Shown: positions 51,582 to 59,908 of the stretch, piece after piece
Layout of the letters: every line of letters begins with the position of its first letter
How positions within the stretch are numbered: position 1 is the first letter of the stretch
Assembly: GCA_037441525.1 (NCBI GenBank)
Contig: JBBISA010000001.1
Span: 186,001 to 250,000 of the forward strand
Length of the DNA stretch: 64,000 nt
Direction of reading: 5' to 3'
Source of the DNA: SKVR01 sp037441525
Lineage (GTDB): Bacteria; Bacteroidota; Bacteroidia; Bacteroidales; UBA7960
Position numbers and translations under genes: made by a program
Notes under the pieces: generated by a model
What the model was told of the DNA's origin: nothing
What the model saw: only the letters and a program-made list of their open reading frames with translations
Databases searched by the model: none

Positions 51582-53099
51582 ATGCAAAATACCGAAGAGA
51601 AGAAATTCAGGCCGGGTCCATCCGCTAAAATGTCGTTCAGGAGCCTGATGGAACCGTTACTGGTACTTTTCAACAAGGCTGTAAATGATTTGTATCCAAA
51701 CCTTACCTATTACATTTCCTATAGTATACCCGGAGGTATTTGCGGATTTTTCAAAGAAAGGGAGCTAAGTGCTGATGAACTAAAAATAATAAGGCACCAC
51801 ATAAAGGACCTCATCAAAGATAAAATCAGGTTTGACCAGGAAATTTTACCTAAGGAGAAAGTAATTCGCTATTTCGATATTCATAATCGGCCTGACATAC
51901 TGGAATTGCTCTATTCGCATACCCACGATATGGATCAGGGTATGCACCTTATTCATTTGAATGGGTCGGGGGAATTATTTTTTAATCATATTAATGAAAA
52001 TTATGAAAGGCTGCAAAGTTTTCATTTGTTTAATTACCGAAAAGGATTTTTTCTGATTGCCGACCCCAATTTTTACGAAAGAGTGATGCCTGAACGGATA
52101 GAACTTAGTAAATATCTGCGCAGATTCGAAGAATCAGAAGCTTCAATGAAGCAATTGGGTATCGAAAACCTTTCGCAGCTTAATGATGTAATTGAAAGGG
52201 GCGAATTGCATGAATTCATCAAGATTTCGGAAGCCTATCAGGCAAAAAGCATTGGCCGGATTGCCGACAATATTGTAAGCCATCCGCTTAAACCTAGGAT
52301 TATATTTCTTGCAGGACCCACAAGCTCAGGCAAAACCACCTCGGCCAACAGGCTTTCCATTGAACTTAAAGTATTGGGAAAGAAGGTACTGATTATGTCA
52401 CTGGATAATTTTTATCTCCCCCACAGTATGATTCCCGATGACCCCGATACGGGAATGAAGAATTTTGAACTCATCACGGCACTTGATCTTAATCTTTTCC
52501 GGAAAACTATCAATAAACTCATTGCAGGTGAAAGAGTTAACCTGCCCAAATACCATTTCGACGGGAAAGGTGCTACACCCGACAGCAAATCGACATCTAT
52601 CACCCCTGATACTTATGTTATAGTTGAAGGAATTCACGGGTTGAATCCTGGCCTTTGGAAAGATGCCATGGATATTGAATCTTACCGATTGTATGTATCG
52701 GCACTTAACACCCTGAATATCCATGATCACCTGCCCTTTTCCACGTCTGATCACAGACTTATAAGAAGGCTGGTACGCGACCATCTTTTCAGGGGTTATA
52801 CGTTTAACGAAACCATTAAGCGCTGGCCCGATGTTATGGAAAATGAATACCACAGCATTTTCCCTTTTCAGGAAAGTGCTCATGCTATATTCAACTCGTC
52901 CTTAATTTACGAAATTGCCGTTTTCTCGCATTACGCGCCAGGTATCCTGAAACCTGCTCTGGCCGAAAATGAGGCAATCAAGGAAGAAGTAAAGCGCTTA
53001 AACCGCATTCTGAGCCTTTTAAAACCAATTAATCCGCGCGATATTCCCCCTACCAGCATTCTCAGGGAATTCATTGGAGGCAGCAGTTTTGTTTATTAG
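51582..53099 (+). CDS. Nucleoside (uridine-type) kinase
   Basis: P-loop kinase of 505 aa of the phosphoribulokinase/uridine kinase family. Walker A is GPTSSGKTTS (Gly245-Thr252), the substrate region LIMSLDNFYLPHSMIPDDPD and the Asp/Arg region HRLIRRLVRDHLFRGYTFNE follow, and VIVEGIHGLNP is the Walker B-like strand. The N-terminal ~200 residues are a threonyl-tRNA synthetase-like (SAD) domain. Bacteroidota homologues usually have an extra N-terminal TGS domain of about 60 residues; here it is absent, and a promoter lies directly upstream, so this seems real rather than a truncation. It is a single gene. Confidence 0.9.
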   Translation: MQNTEEKKFRPGPSAKMSFRSLMEPLLVLFNKAVNDLYPNLTYYISYSIPGGICGFFKERELSADELKIIRHHIKDLIKDKIRFDQEILPKEKVIRYFDIHNRPDILELLYSHTHDMDQGMHLIHLNGSGELFFNHINENYERLQSFHLFNYRKGFFLIADPNFYERVMPERIELSKYLRRFEESEASMKQLGIENLSQLNDVIERGELHEFIKISEAYQAKSIGRIADNIVSHPLKPRIIFLAGPTSSGKTTSANRLSIELKVLGKKVLIMSLDNFYLPHSMIPDDPDTGMKNFELITALDLNLFRKTINKLIAGERVNLPKYHFDGKGATPDSKSTSITPDTYVIVEGIHGLNPGLWKDAMDIESYRLYVSALNTLNIHDHLPFSTSDHRLIRRLVRDHLFRGYTFNETIKRWPDVMENEYHSIFPFQESAHAIFNSSLIYEIAVFSHYAPGILKPALAENEAIKEEVKRLNRILSLLKPINPRDIPPTSILREFIGGSSFVY

Positions 53100-53328
53100 G
53101 GCAAGTCGGGTTCTAAACCATGCCTTAAAATTTACAGACTGTTCAGAAAAGTTACCCAATCTTTTATTTTTTCCTTTTAGCGGTTAAAAAATTGCATTTC
53201 AATACATTATACTTCATTCGTTAAATGAATGTTTGTATTATGTTTTTACTTACTTTTGTCAGCGATTTTGTAAAAAAACCTATTAAATCGACAAAAAACA
53301 AACAAAAAACTAATCAAATTCAGGTGAT

Positions 53329-54897
53329 ATGAAAAACAAAATGATTAGATTGCTCGCTGTAGCACTGTTTATTCCTGCTTTTGCTCATGCAGGAGGAATC
53401 ATGACCAATACTAACCAGAGTGCATCATTTTTGCGCAACCCTGCCCAGGATGCTGTTATAGATGCCTCCAGCACCTACTACAACCCCGCAGGTCTTGCAT
53501 TTCTGAAAGATGGATTTCATCTGTCGATAAGCAATCAAACCATAGTGCAAAACCGCACCATTGGCAGCACATTTCCGGGTCTTGCACGCGAAGAGTTCAA
53601 AGGGAAAGTATTTGCCCCCCTTTTCCCCACAGTTTATGGTGTTTATAAGTCAGGAAATATAGCTCTTTCTTTGGGAGTTAATCCCGTTGGTGGTGGCGGT
53701 GGTGCAAATTTCGAAAACGGACTACCATCCTTTGAACAGCAGGTGGCTGCTTTACCTCCGGGACTAACTGCTGCCGGAATAAGTACCGCAGCTTATGAAA
53801 TGGATGCCGCCTTCGATGCAAGTTCAATTTACTGGGGATTTCAATTCAACGGAGCCTACGCCATTAACGACCATTTATCATTCAGTTTGGGGTTGCGTTA
53901 TGTTATGGCCAACAACAGCTATAATGGCCATTTAAAAGATATCCGCATCAACCCAATGCATCCGCTAAATGCGGCAGGTGCAGGAAAGATGACTTCAGCA
54001 CCTGTGTTTTTTTCTACCGTTGCTGCTGCAGCAAATTCAGCTCGTAATAGTTTACAACCAGTAATTAATAATAACGCAGGAGGACTTACTCTCACACAAC
54101 TGGTAAACCTGAATGTGATTACTCAGGCTCAGGCAACCCAATTGGCAGGAGGACTTGGAGCAGGTTACAACTCCAGTATGACGGCAGTGCAGGTACAGAC
54201 AGCCTATACTGATATATATAACCGAATGACCGTATTGGCTAACAACACCCAGGATAAAGCTCTCGAAGCAACACAGAAAGGCTCAGGACTTGTTCCCATT
54301 GTAGGTTTAAATATTAAGTTCAATGATGATTTCAATCTGGCGTTTAAATATGAACATAAGGCTTCCATTACCCTTACCAATAGCACCAAACTTGATAATG
54401 TTGGCCTTTATCCTGATCGCGCTGAAACCCCTGCCGATATGCCTTCACTCATTGTAGGTGGATTCAGTTACAGAGCAACTCCATCTTTAAGATTATCGGG
54501 CGGCGTGCACTATTATCTTGATAAAAATGCTAATTATGGCAAAAAAATCAATAATCAGTTTGTAGCCAATTCAGAAGTTATTGACAACAATTTCTGGGAA
54601 GCAGCTGCTGGTATTGAATACCTGATTACCCGTCAGTTTATGGTAAGCCTTGGTTATTTGCGCACTCAAACCGGTGTAAATGATAAGTATCATAGTGATG
54701 TAAGCCACAGCCTTAACACTAACTCAATCGGTGGTGGTATTAAATACTTTATTAATCCAAACCTGGCTCTGAATTTAGGGGTAATGACCACAATGTATGA
54801 TGAATATACGAAAGCATTTTCATCACCAGCAAGTTATAATGAAACTTACAAAAGGTCTGCTCTAAGTTTTGGAGTAGGAGTAGATTTTAAATTCTAA
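53329..54897 (+). CDS. FadL/OmpP1-type outer membrane transport protein
   Basis: Outer membrane hydrophobic-compound channel of 522 aa (OMPP1/FadL/TodX). Signal peptide MKNKMIRLLAVALFIPAFAHA, then the family N-terminal hatch-like segment GGIMTNTNQSASFLRNPAQDAVID and the signature ASSTYYNPAGLAFLKDG. Many amphipathic strands follow, with an insertion of ~70 residues rich in Ala/Asn/Thr (~215-320) and a final aromatic strand ALSFGVGVDFKF. FadL proteins take up long-chain fatty acids or other hydrophobic substrates; the insert might be an extra surface or hatch loop. It is monocistronic and closed by a terminator. Confidence 0.93.
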   Translation: MKNKMIRLLAVALFIPAFAHAGGIMTNTNQSASFLRNPAQDAVIDASSTYYNPAGLAFLKDGFHLSISNQTIVQNRTIGSTFPGLAREEFKGKVFAPLFPTVYGVYKSGNIALSLGVNPVGGGGGANFENGLPSFEQQVAALPPGLTAAGISTAAYEMDAAFDASSIYWGFQFNGAYAINDHLSFSLGLRYVMANNSYNGHLKDIRINPMHPLNAAGAGKMTSAPVFFSTVAAAANSARNSLQPVINNNAGGLTLTQLVNLNVITQAQATQLAGGLGAGYNSSMTAVQVQTAYTDIYNRMTVLANNTQDKALEATQKGSGLVPIVGLNIKFNDDFNLAFKYEHKASITLTNSTKLDNVGLYPDRAETPADMPSLIVGGFSYRATPSLRLSGGVHYYLDKNANYGKKINNQFVANSEVIDNNFWEAAAGIEYLITRQFMVSLGYLRTQTGVNDKYHSDVSHSLNTNSIGGGIKYFINPNLALNLGVMTTMYDEYTKAFSSPASYNETYKRSALSFGVGVDFKF

Positions 54898-54916
54898 TAA
54901 AGTAAATTTTACATGA

Positions 54917-54951
54917 AAACGGGTGTTGAAATTTTTCGCACCCGTTTTTTT
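54917..54951 (+). terminator. Terminator of the FadL-type gene
   Basis: Nine-pair stem (54917-54925 with 54939-54947), 13-nt loop, T run to 54951. The end overlaps the stop codon of the convergent dipeptidase gene and may serve both strands. Confidence 0.9.
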
Positions 54952-55810
54952 ATTCTATCATCTGGTATCGCTCCTGAGCTTCGGCCCGGGTGCATGCATT
55001 AAAATGCCACCATTCGGTTTGAATACCCCAAAAGCCCCCCTTGCGCATCACTCTCCTGAGCAATTTTCGATTTTCAACCTGCCAGGGTTCAAGCAAGCCC
55101 CTTACAATCATTTCATCCTCCATTATGGGATATGCCAGTTCACCCAGATGATCGAAGCCGGTTCCCATGTCGAGCAAATTGCCATAAACATCAATGATGC
55201 CTGCATCAACAGCAGCTCCATAATTATGAATGGAGCCATTGGCCGGATTTGCCAGAAACTTTATTTTCTCACTGAAGGGAAGACCAAGTGCATCCCACAT
55301 TTTCTGCTGCACGTGCCGTGGGCGGGCAGCATCGTAAATGATCAGGGTATACTCAGGTTCAATCTGTTTCAGGTATTGATTTGCTCTGACAAGCATCAGG
55401 GCTACATCGGGCTGCAGATAAGCCTTTGTCATACCTTCATACACATCGAGCCCAAGAAGGTTATCAGTGGTCGCATATTTTAATTCCACCACAATGGTAG
55501 GATCGAGATCCTGGATATTTACCAGGCCAAGCTCTATCATGTTTTGCTCTATCGCCGAAGGCGTAGTAGGGTTTAATTCAATATTATCAATCCTTTCCCC
55601 AATAGAGAAGTCTTTTTCTGCTGGTAGTGAATTATCATTTCCAACCACTGAATCAATCAGATGAAGATCAATTAATTTCTGGTCTTCTTCTGATGGTATG
55701 TTTCTCTGCCTGCAACCTGCACCCAAAAAGGTGAAAACCATAAAGATGTAAACAGGAAAATGCAATAAAATGCGTGGGGTTTTTAGTTGCAGTGTTCTTC
55801 TGCATTGCAT
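54950..55810 (-). CDS. M15 D-alanyl-D-alanine dipeptidase (VanX-type) lipoprotein
   Basis: Zinc dipeptidase of 286 aa, anchored by a lipobox FLGAGC (Cys33). The VanX zinc site SxHxxGxAxD is SIHNYGAAVDAGIID (His195, Asp202), with the base Glu266 and ligand His269 in QTEWWHFNA and Arg163 in YDAARPRHV. Such enzymes cleave D-Ala-D-Ala; outside resistance clusters they take part in cell-wall recycling. No van-type ligase or regulator is here, so recycling is likely. The frame opens at 55870, but the ATG at 55810 (or 55843) gives a good signal peptide. It is divergent from the next gene. Confidence 0.91.
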   Translation of the reverse strand: MQCRRTLQLKTPRILLHFPVYIFMVFTFLGAGCRQRNIPSEEDQKLIDLHLIDSVVGNDNSLPAEKDFSIGERIDNIELNPTTPSAIEQNMIELGLVNIQDLDPTIVVELKYATTDNLLGLDVYEGMTKAYLQPDVALMLVRANQYLKQIEPEYTLIIYDAARPRHVQQKMWDALGLPFSEKIKFLANPANGSIHNYGAAVDAGIIDVYGNLLDMGTGFDHLGELAYPIMEDEMIVRGLLEPWQVENRKLLRRVMRKGGFWGIQTEWWHFNACTRAEAQERYQMIE

Positions 55811-55898
55811 AAAAGGAGAGAAATATTCAGCAAAGTTTTGCATATATTTGGCACTTCGAAAATTGTTCAATGTTCAAAAATACAAAAATCTGACTATT

Positions 55899-56462
55899 AT
55901 GGAATCCAGCGAATTCAGGATTGGCGCCAAGGTTGAGCACCCACAATTTGGCCAGGGGATAATTACCAATGTAACACTTACCACATACACAGTATTTTTT
56001 ATTAATAAGGGCGACAAAGATATTGCAGTATCATTTCAGGGCTTAAAACTTGTATCTCCTTCCAACCTTGCCGAAGGCGAAGGAAATTCGGGGGGAGGTG
56101 GTATTAGTTTGCAGGACCTTGAAAAGGTATTTACCAATGTTTTGCGACGGTATGCTGATTTCCCCGAAATAGTTGAATTGGGTGACAAATGGAAAAAGGG
56201 AGTTATAATCCTTCAGCCAGGCGATAACAGCTTAAAGCCAAAAGAAATCCCTATTGAAACTTTTTTTCATAAGGTTGTAATGGTAAGGGATCGATTGAGG
56301 GTGCTTGAGCAAAGGATAAATGCCAACGAAGCCTTGAGTGACGAAGAAAAAGTAAACCTGCAACAATACATAACCCGTTGCTACGGAACCCTGACCACCT
56401 TTAACGTGCTGTTCAAGCACAAGCAACAATACTTTGTGGGCGAAAAGGGAGATCAGGATTAA
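55899..56462 (+). CDS. Hypothetical protein with UvrD-type tudor-like N-terminus
   Basis: Soluble protein of 187 aa that I cannot place in a named family. Residues ~5-52 (FRIGAKVEHPQFGQGIITNV then TYTVFFINKGDKDIAVSF) match the small SH3/tudor-like module found at the C-terminus of UvrD/PcrA helicases and in DUF3553, which binds RNA polymerase or nucleic acid. A Gly/Ser/Glu linker (~60-75) leads to an alpha-helical part (~75-187) with ISLQDLEKVFTNVLRRYADF and LRVLEQRINANEALSDEEKV. A -7-like TATATTTG lies at 55843-55850. A chromatin or transcription-linked role is possible but not shown. Confidence 0.7.
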   Translation: MESSEFRIGAKVEHPQFGQGIITNVTLTTYTVFFINKGDKDIAVSFQGLKLVSPSNLAEGEGNSGGGGISLQDLEKVFTNVLRRYADFPEIVELGDKWKKGVIILQPGDNSLKPKEIPIETFFHKVVMVRDRLRVLEQRINANEALSDEEKVNLQQYITRCYGTLTTFNVLFKHKQQYFVGEKGDQD

Positions 56463-56480
56463 TACTGCCAGAAGAAATCA

Positions 56481-56514
56481 AAAAAAATACAGCCGGATTA
56501 ATCTTTCCGGCTGT
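56481..56514 (-). terminator. Terminator overlapping the nitroreductase stop
   Basis: Minus-strand nine-pair stem (56506-56514 with 56489-56497), 8-nt loop, then T run to 56481. The upstream arm begins inside the gene and the stop codon lies in the loop region at 56498-56500. Confidence 0.85.
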
Positions 56515-57262
56515 TGTTCATATAACCCTGTTCTTCCAGCACCTTCAGCATGATATTGCTGAAATGAACATTATCCTTAAGAGTATATCTTTTTTGAGTA
56601 AAAATCTGAGCCAATGTTTCGAGATTGTTTTCTTTCAGAAGTTTTTCAGTAAGGGGCAGATTTTCTTTCTCATTATATATTTCATCTATATCAGCTGAGG
56701 TGTAATCCTTGTAGGTTTCAAAATGAATTACTCCTTTCGCAGGCAAACGATCTGCTTTTTCAGGCATTTCGGCAGGATATCCCACCACGAGTGTTGTAAC
56801 AGGTACTACTCCGTTTGGGAGATTGAAAAAACTCACCAGCTTATCAACCTGGTAGGTTGTAGTGCCAAGGTAACATATTCCAAGACCATTGGCTTCGGCA
56901 GCGACTGCAACATTCTGAGCCACAAGAAGCGCATCAATGGCAGCAGTAAAAAACGACAGGAAATTATCGTAACCAGGAGTTGCGTTTCGTTGTTCGCACC
57001 ACTTATTGAAGCGGTTAAAATCGGCACAAAAGGTTAATAATAGCGGTGCCTGCTCCACCATTTTTTGTCCAAAATGAAGCTTACACAATTCATTACGCTT
57101 TTCCTGGTCTTTTGTAACAATTACACTGTAAACCTGCATGTTGCCGGTAGTTGACGCCCTGAAACCGGCTTCAAGAATGGTGTTGAGTATTTCATCGCTT
57201 ACTGCATCGCTTTTATAATTGCGTATGGTGCGATGATTTAGAATAGTTTTAATTGTTTCCAT
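56498..57262 (-). CDS. Nitroreductase-family flavoprotein
   Basis: FMN-dependent oxidoreductase of 254 aa, NfsA/FRP type. The N-terminal FMN-phosphate motif is RTIRNYKSDAV (residues ~11-21), then AGFRASTTGNMQVYSVIV, the dimer-interface helix DALLVAQNVAVAAEANGLGICYLG in parts and GYPAEMPEKADRLPAKGVIH. These enzymes reduce nitro compounds, quinones or flavins with NAD(P)H. The C-terminal ~50 residues extend past the shorter nitroreductases. It lies 42 nt downstream of the O-antigen ligase-like gene on the same strand and ends in a terminator overlapping its stop. Confidence 0.9.
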   Translation of the reverse strand: METIKTILNHRTIRNYKSDAVSDEILNTILEAGFRASTTGNMQVYSVIVTKDQEKRNELCKLHFGQKMVEQAPLLLTFCADFNRFNKWCEQRNATPGYDNFLSFFTAAIDALLVAQNVAVAAEANGLGICYLGTTTYQVDKLVSFFNLPNGVVPVTTLVVGYPAEMPEKADRLPAKGVIHFETYKDYTSADIDEIYNEKENLPLTEKLLKENNLETLAQIFTQKRYTLKDNVHFSNIMLKVLEEQGYMNNSRKD

Positions 57263-57304
57263 AATGTTGGAAAAATTAGATTAAAAACACTATATATAAC
57301 AGGA

Positions 57305-58777
57305 TTATTCTGCTATTTGCTGGTTTTCTGCAGATTTTTGTACCCTATTATGCTTTGAGTAATGGATATCAATAACAACAAGGATACCCAGAAAACCCCA
57401 GAAAAGGAGTGAAGCTTTTACTGTATCGAGAAAGTTGTTCATTAAACCGTGTGCAAGGTAAGTAATAAAGCCCAGTGTAATACCCATCGATAACCATCGA
57501 AGCTCACTGGTATTGGCAAACCGGAAATTGCGAATACCAGTCCTGAGAATTAGTAAGCCCAGAATGATAAACAAAACCATTCCCAGCAGACCAGATTCTG
57601 AGAGTGGTCCGAGGTATTCGCTGTGAGCATTCCCCATATTGCCAAAATTGGTGGTTATAATGGTACGGTCTTCGGCTGACTGGAACGGGGCATACACCAA
57701 CTGATAGGTGCCTGGACCCCAACCCACTATTGGTTTTTCTTCGAACATGCGATAGGCAGATCGCCAACGATTAATCCGCTCAAGATTGCTGGCATCGGAT
57801 GATATGTTGGTAATAGACTGTGCATGTTCTAAAATATTGGTAGATGATTCCTGACGATTCCGTTCAAGTTCCATGAGAATCTTGTCCTGAAACAAAACCG
57901 TAAAGCTCACTATCAAAATCAACATTGAAAGGATAAACTTATAGTCGACCCTGAAAACCAGTATAAGAAAAGCAGCCAATGCAATGAGAATGCTTACCCA
58001 TGAGGCCCGGCTGAAGCTGAATATAATCCCCATAAGGATAATAATAGTTAACAACAGAGCTGATCTCCGCTGCACTACACTATTCGACTTTAGAAAAGAC
58101 ATAACGATGAATACCGGTAATATAAAAGTAAGTACGGCGCTATAATGGGTGTGATCGTTAAAAAAGGGGTCTACCACCCAGGTACCTGCTTTTCGTTCAA
58201 AGTCAAAGGTACTGTGAACATAAGTTATATAAATAATAACCGCGGCCAGCGAAGCGCCAAACAACCACATAAAAAGTTGAATTCGTTCAGGTTTTTTTGC
58301 AAACACCTGCATGAATACAAAATAAAAAGCTGTAACAGACCAGAATCGACTCAGAAAAGCTTTAAAAGAAACCAGGGGAATTGCACTTGTAAATGATGTA
58401 ATCAGCATCCAAATCAAACTAATAATCAAAACTATGGTAACTGGGTGCCGCAACAAAGCTTTGTCGTATTTTTGCTCATAGAACAACTTTAGGAAAAACA
58501 TAACCATAACGGCTACAATCAAAGGTTCGGTTGGTAAATCGATAGCAAAACCGAGCTCCAGGTCATAATAGGGAAAACTTAATGGCACCAGAAATACAAT
58601 CCCAAGTAATAGTTTATCGAGAGAAAAAAAGAACAACATGAGCATAATTATTGCCAGTGGCAAAGCCATGAACCAATAATTTTCCGTGGCAATAAAAACC
58701 ATGTTCAGCAGAATAAAGGCAATGCTGACACCATAGAAAAGCCTGATTTTAAACTTATCAGGTGCTATTAAATCCAT
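57305..58777 (-). CDS. O-antigen ligase/polymerase-like membrane protein
   Basis: Inner-membrane protein of 490 aa with about 11-12 helices and the Wzy_C/O-antigen ligase signature: a large periplasmic loop after helix 8 (ERNRQESSTNILEHAQSITNISSD, in which the loop is acidic/polar) and PIVGWGPGTYQLVYAPFQ followed by NFGNMGNAHSEYLGPLSESG. The His and Glu in NAHSEYLGP are typical of the ligase (WaaL) and O-antigen polymerase (Wzy) families, which join lipid-linked glycans. Ligase and polymerase cannot be separated from sequence. It follows the chain-length gene by 5 nt and ends 42 nt before the nitroreductase gene. Confidence 0.88.
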   Translation of the reverse strand: MDLIAPDKFKIRLFYGVSIAFILLNMVFIATENYWFMALPLAIIMLMLFFFSLDKLLLGIVFLVPLSFPYYDLELGFAIDLPTEPLIVAVMVMFFLKLFYEQKYDKALLRHPVTIVLIISLIWMLITSFTSAIPLVSFKAFLSRFWSVTAFYFVFMQVFAKKPERIQLFMWLFGASLAAVIIYITYVHSTFDFERKAGTWVVDPFFNDHTHYSAVLTFILPVFIVMSFLKSNSVVQRRSALLLTIIILMGIIFSFSRASWVSILIALAAFLILVFRVDYKFILSMLILIVSFTVLFQDKILMELERNRQESSTNILEHAQSITNISSDASNLERINRWRSAYRMFEEKPIVGWGPGTYQLVYAPFQSAEDRTIITTNFGNMGNAHSEYLGPLSESGLLGMVLFIILGLLILRTGIRNFRFANTSELRWLSMGITLGFITYLAHGLMNNFLDTVKASLLFWGFLGILVVIDIHYSKHNRVQKSAENQQIAE

Positions 58778-58782
58778 CTGAA

Positions 58783-59802
58783 TTATTTTTTAGGGGCTAT
58801 AACGCCTTTTCTGACCAAGGTTTCGTAGGTCATAATACTGAGTGTACCCATAACTCCTGCTGCAAATGTGGCAAGGAAAACAATGAGCCATCTGACCGGA
58901 TAGATCTTTTTTTCTGGCACATAAGCCTTGTCTACCATAAACTTGAAAGGGACGAAGTTTTCATAATCTATTCTCGCATCTTCAGTAATTTTCTGAATTC
59001 CAAAATAATTTCGGGCAATCTGATCCAGTTGAACTCTTTGGGTAAGAAAGACGCCCGCCTGTTCGCGCAATATATCAAGTTGTTTTTGAATTGCTGCCAC
59101 TCCCCTATGGTTGTTGTTCGACAGGTCAATGGCTAATTGTCTGGTAAGCATTTCAGTTTGGGTTGTATATTCAACAATGCCCATTTTCATAATAGTTCGG
59201 AGTGAATCTTCGGACTTCCAAATTTCGGCATCCGCAAATTCATGCACTCTTTTGGTTGCTTCAAAGGCAATCCTGGCTCTTTCATTTCTCATTTCATTTT
59301 GAACTGTATCAACCAACGCGGCAATTTCGTTGGCAATATTTGCAGCTATAACCGGATCTTTATCTCTAACCCTTAATTCAATTGCTCCGTATTTTGTGCG
59401 CAAGGCTTTTATATTTCCGTCGTATTCTTTCCAAAGTGTGGTGAGTGGATATTTTGCATTTTTTGGAATTTTATAATGATTCATCAGGTCATACCTGTCA
59501 ATTATCCTTTCGCGTATATTGGCCGAGCCCAACACCTGCATCATTCGTTCAGCCTCTTCAACATCACCGTATTGCAAAAAATCGGCATACGTATTATACA
59601 ATACCTTACTTATAGTATTGGATTTTGTAGGAAACATTACAACCGATGATTCATACATAGGGGTAATGAAAAAAGGTGATGAGAAAATTACCGCCAATAC
59701 TGCTGCAGACAGGGTAATAATAAGCAAATGTTTCCACCAACGAAAAAAGAACAATAAAATATTAGAAGAATCGAATTCTCGGTTTAATGATTTTATTTCC
59801 AT
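58783..59802 (-). CDS. Wzz/chain-length determinant protein
   Basis: Polysaccharide co-polymerase of 339 aa. Two membrane helices: WKHLLIITLSAAVLAVIFSS near residue 23 and WLIVFLATFAAGVMGTLSIMTY near 300, with a Pro-x2-G-type end at VPEKKIYPVRW just before TM2. Between them lies the ~250-residue periplasmic domain, mostly coiled helices (AIQKQLDILREQAGVFLTQRV). It controls modal chain length of O-antigen or exopolysaccharide together with a Wzy polymerase; the next gene downstream fits that. No cytosolic tyrosine kinase domain is attached. Start MEIKSLNREF at 59802. Confidence 0.88.
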   Translation of the reverse strand: MEIKSLNREFDSSNILLFFFRWWKHLLIITLSAAVLAVIFSSPFFITPMYESSVVMFPTKSNTISKVLYNTYADFLQYGDVEEAERMMQVLGSANIRERIIDRYDLMNHYKIPKNAKYPLTTLWKEYDGNIKALRTKYGAIELRVRDKDPVIAANIANEIAALVDTVQNEMRNERARIAFEATKRVHEFADAEIWKSEDSLRTIMKMGIVEYTTQTEMLTRQLAIDLSNNNHRGVAAIQKQLDILREQAGVFLTQRVQLDQIARNYFGIQKITEDARIDYENFVPFKFMVDKAYVPEKKIYPVRWLIVFLATFAAGVMGTLSIMTYETLVRKGVIAPKK

Positions 59803-59908
59803 TGTCTTAATTTAGAAGTGATTGAATTTAGGTTGAATAATAATGACACAAAAGACCCTTTAAAAAAAGTGCCCAAAGATAAGTAAAAACCAATTAAACC
59901 AAAGAAGA

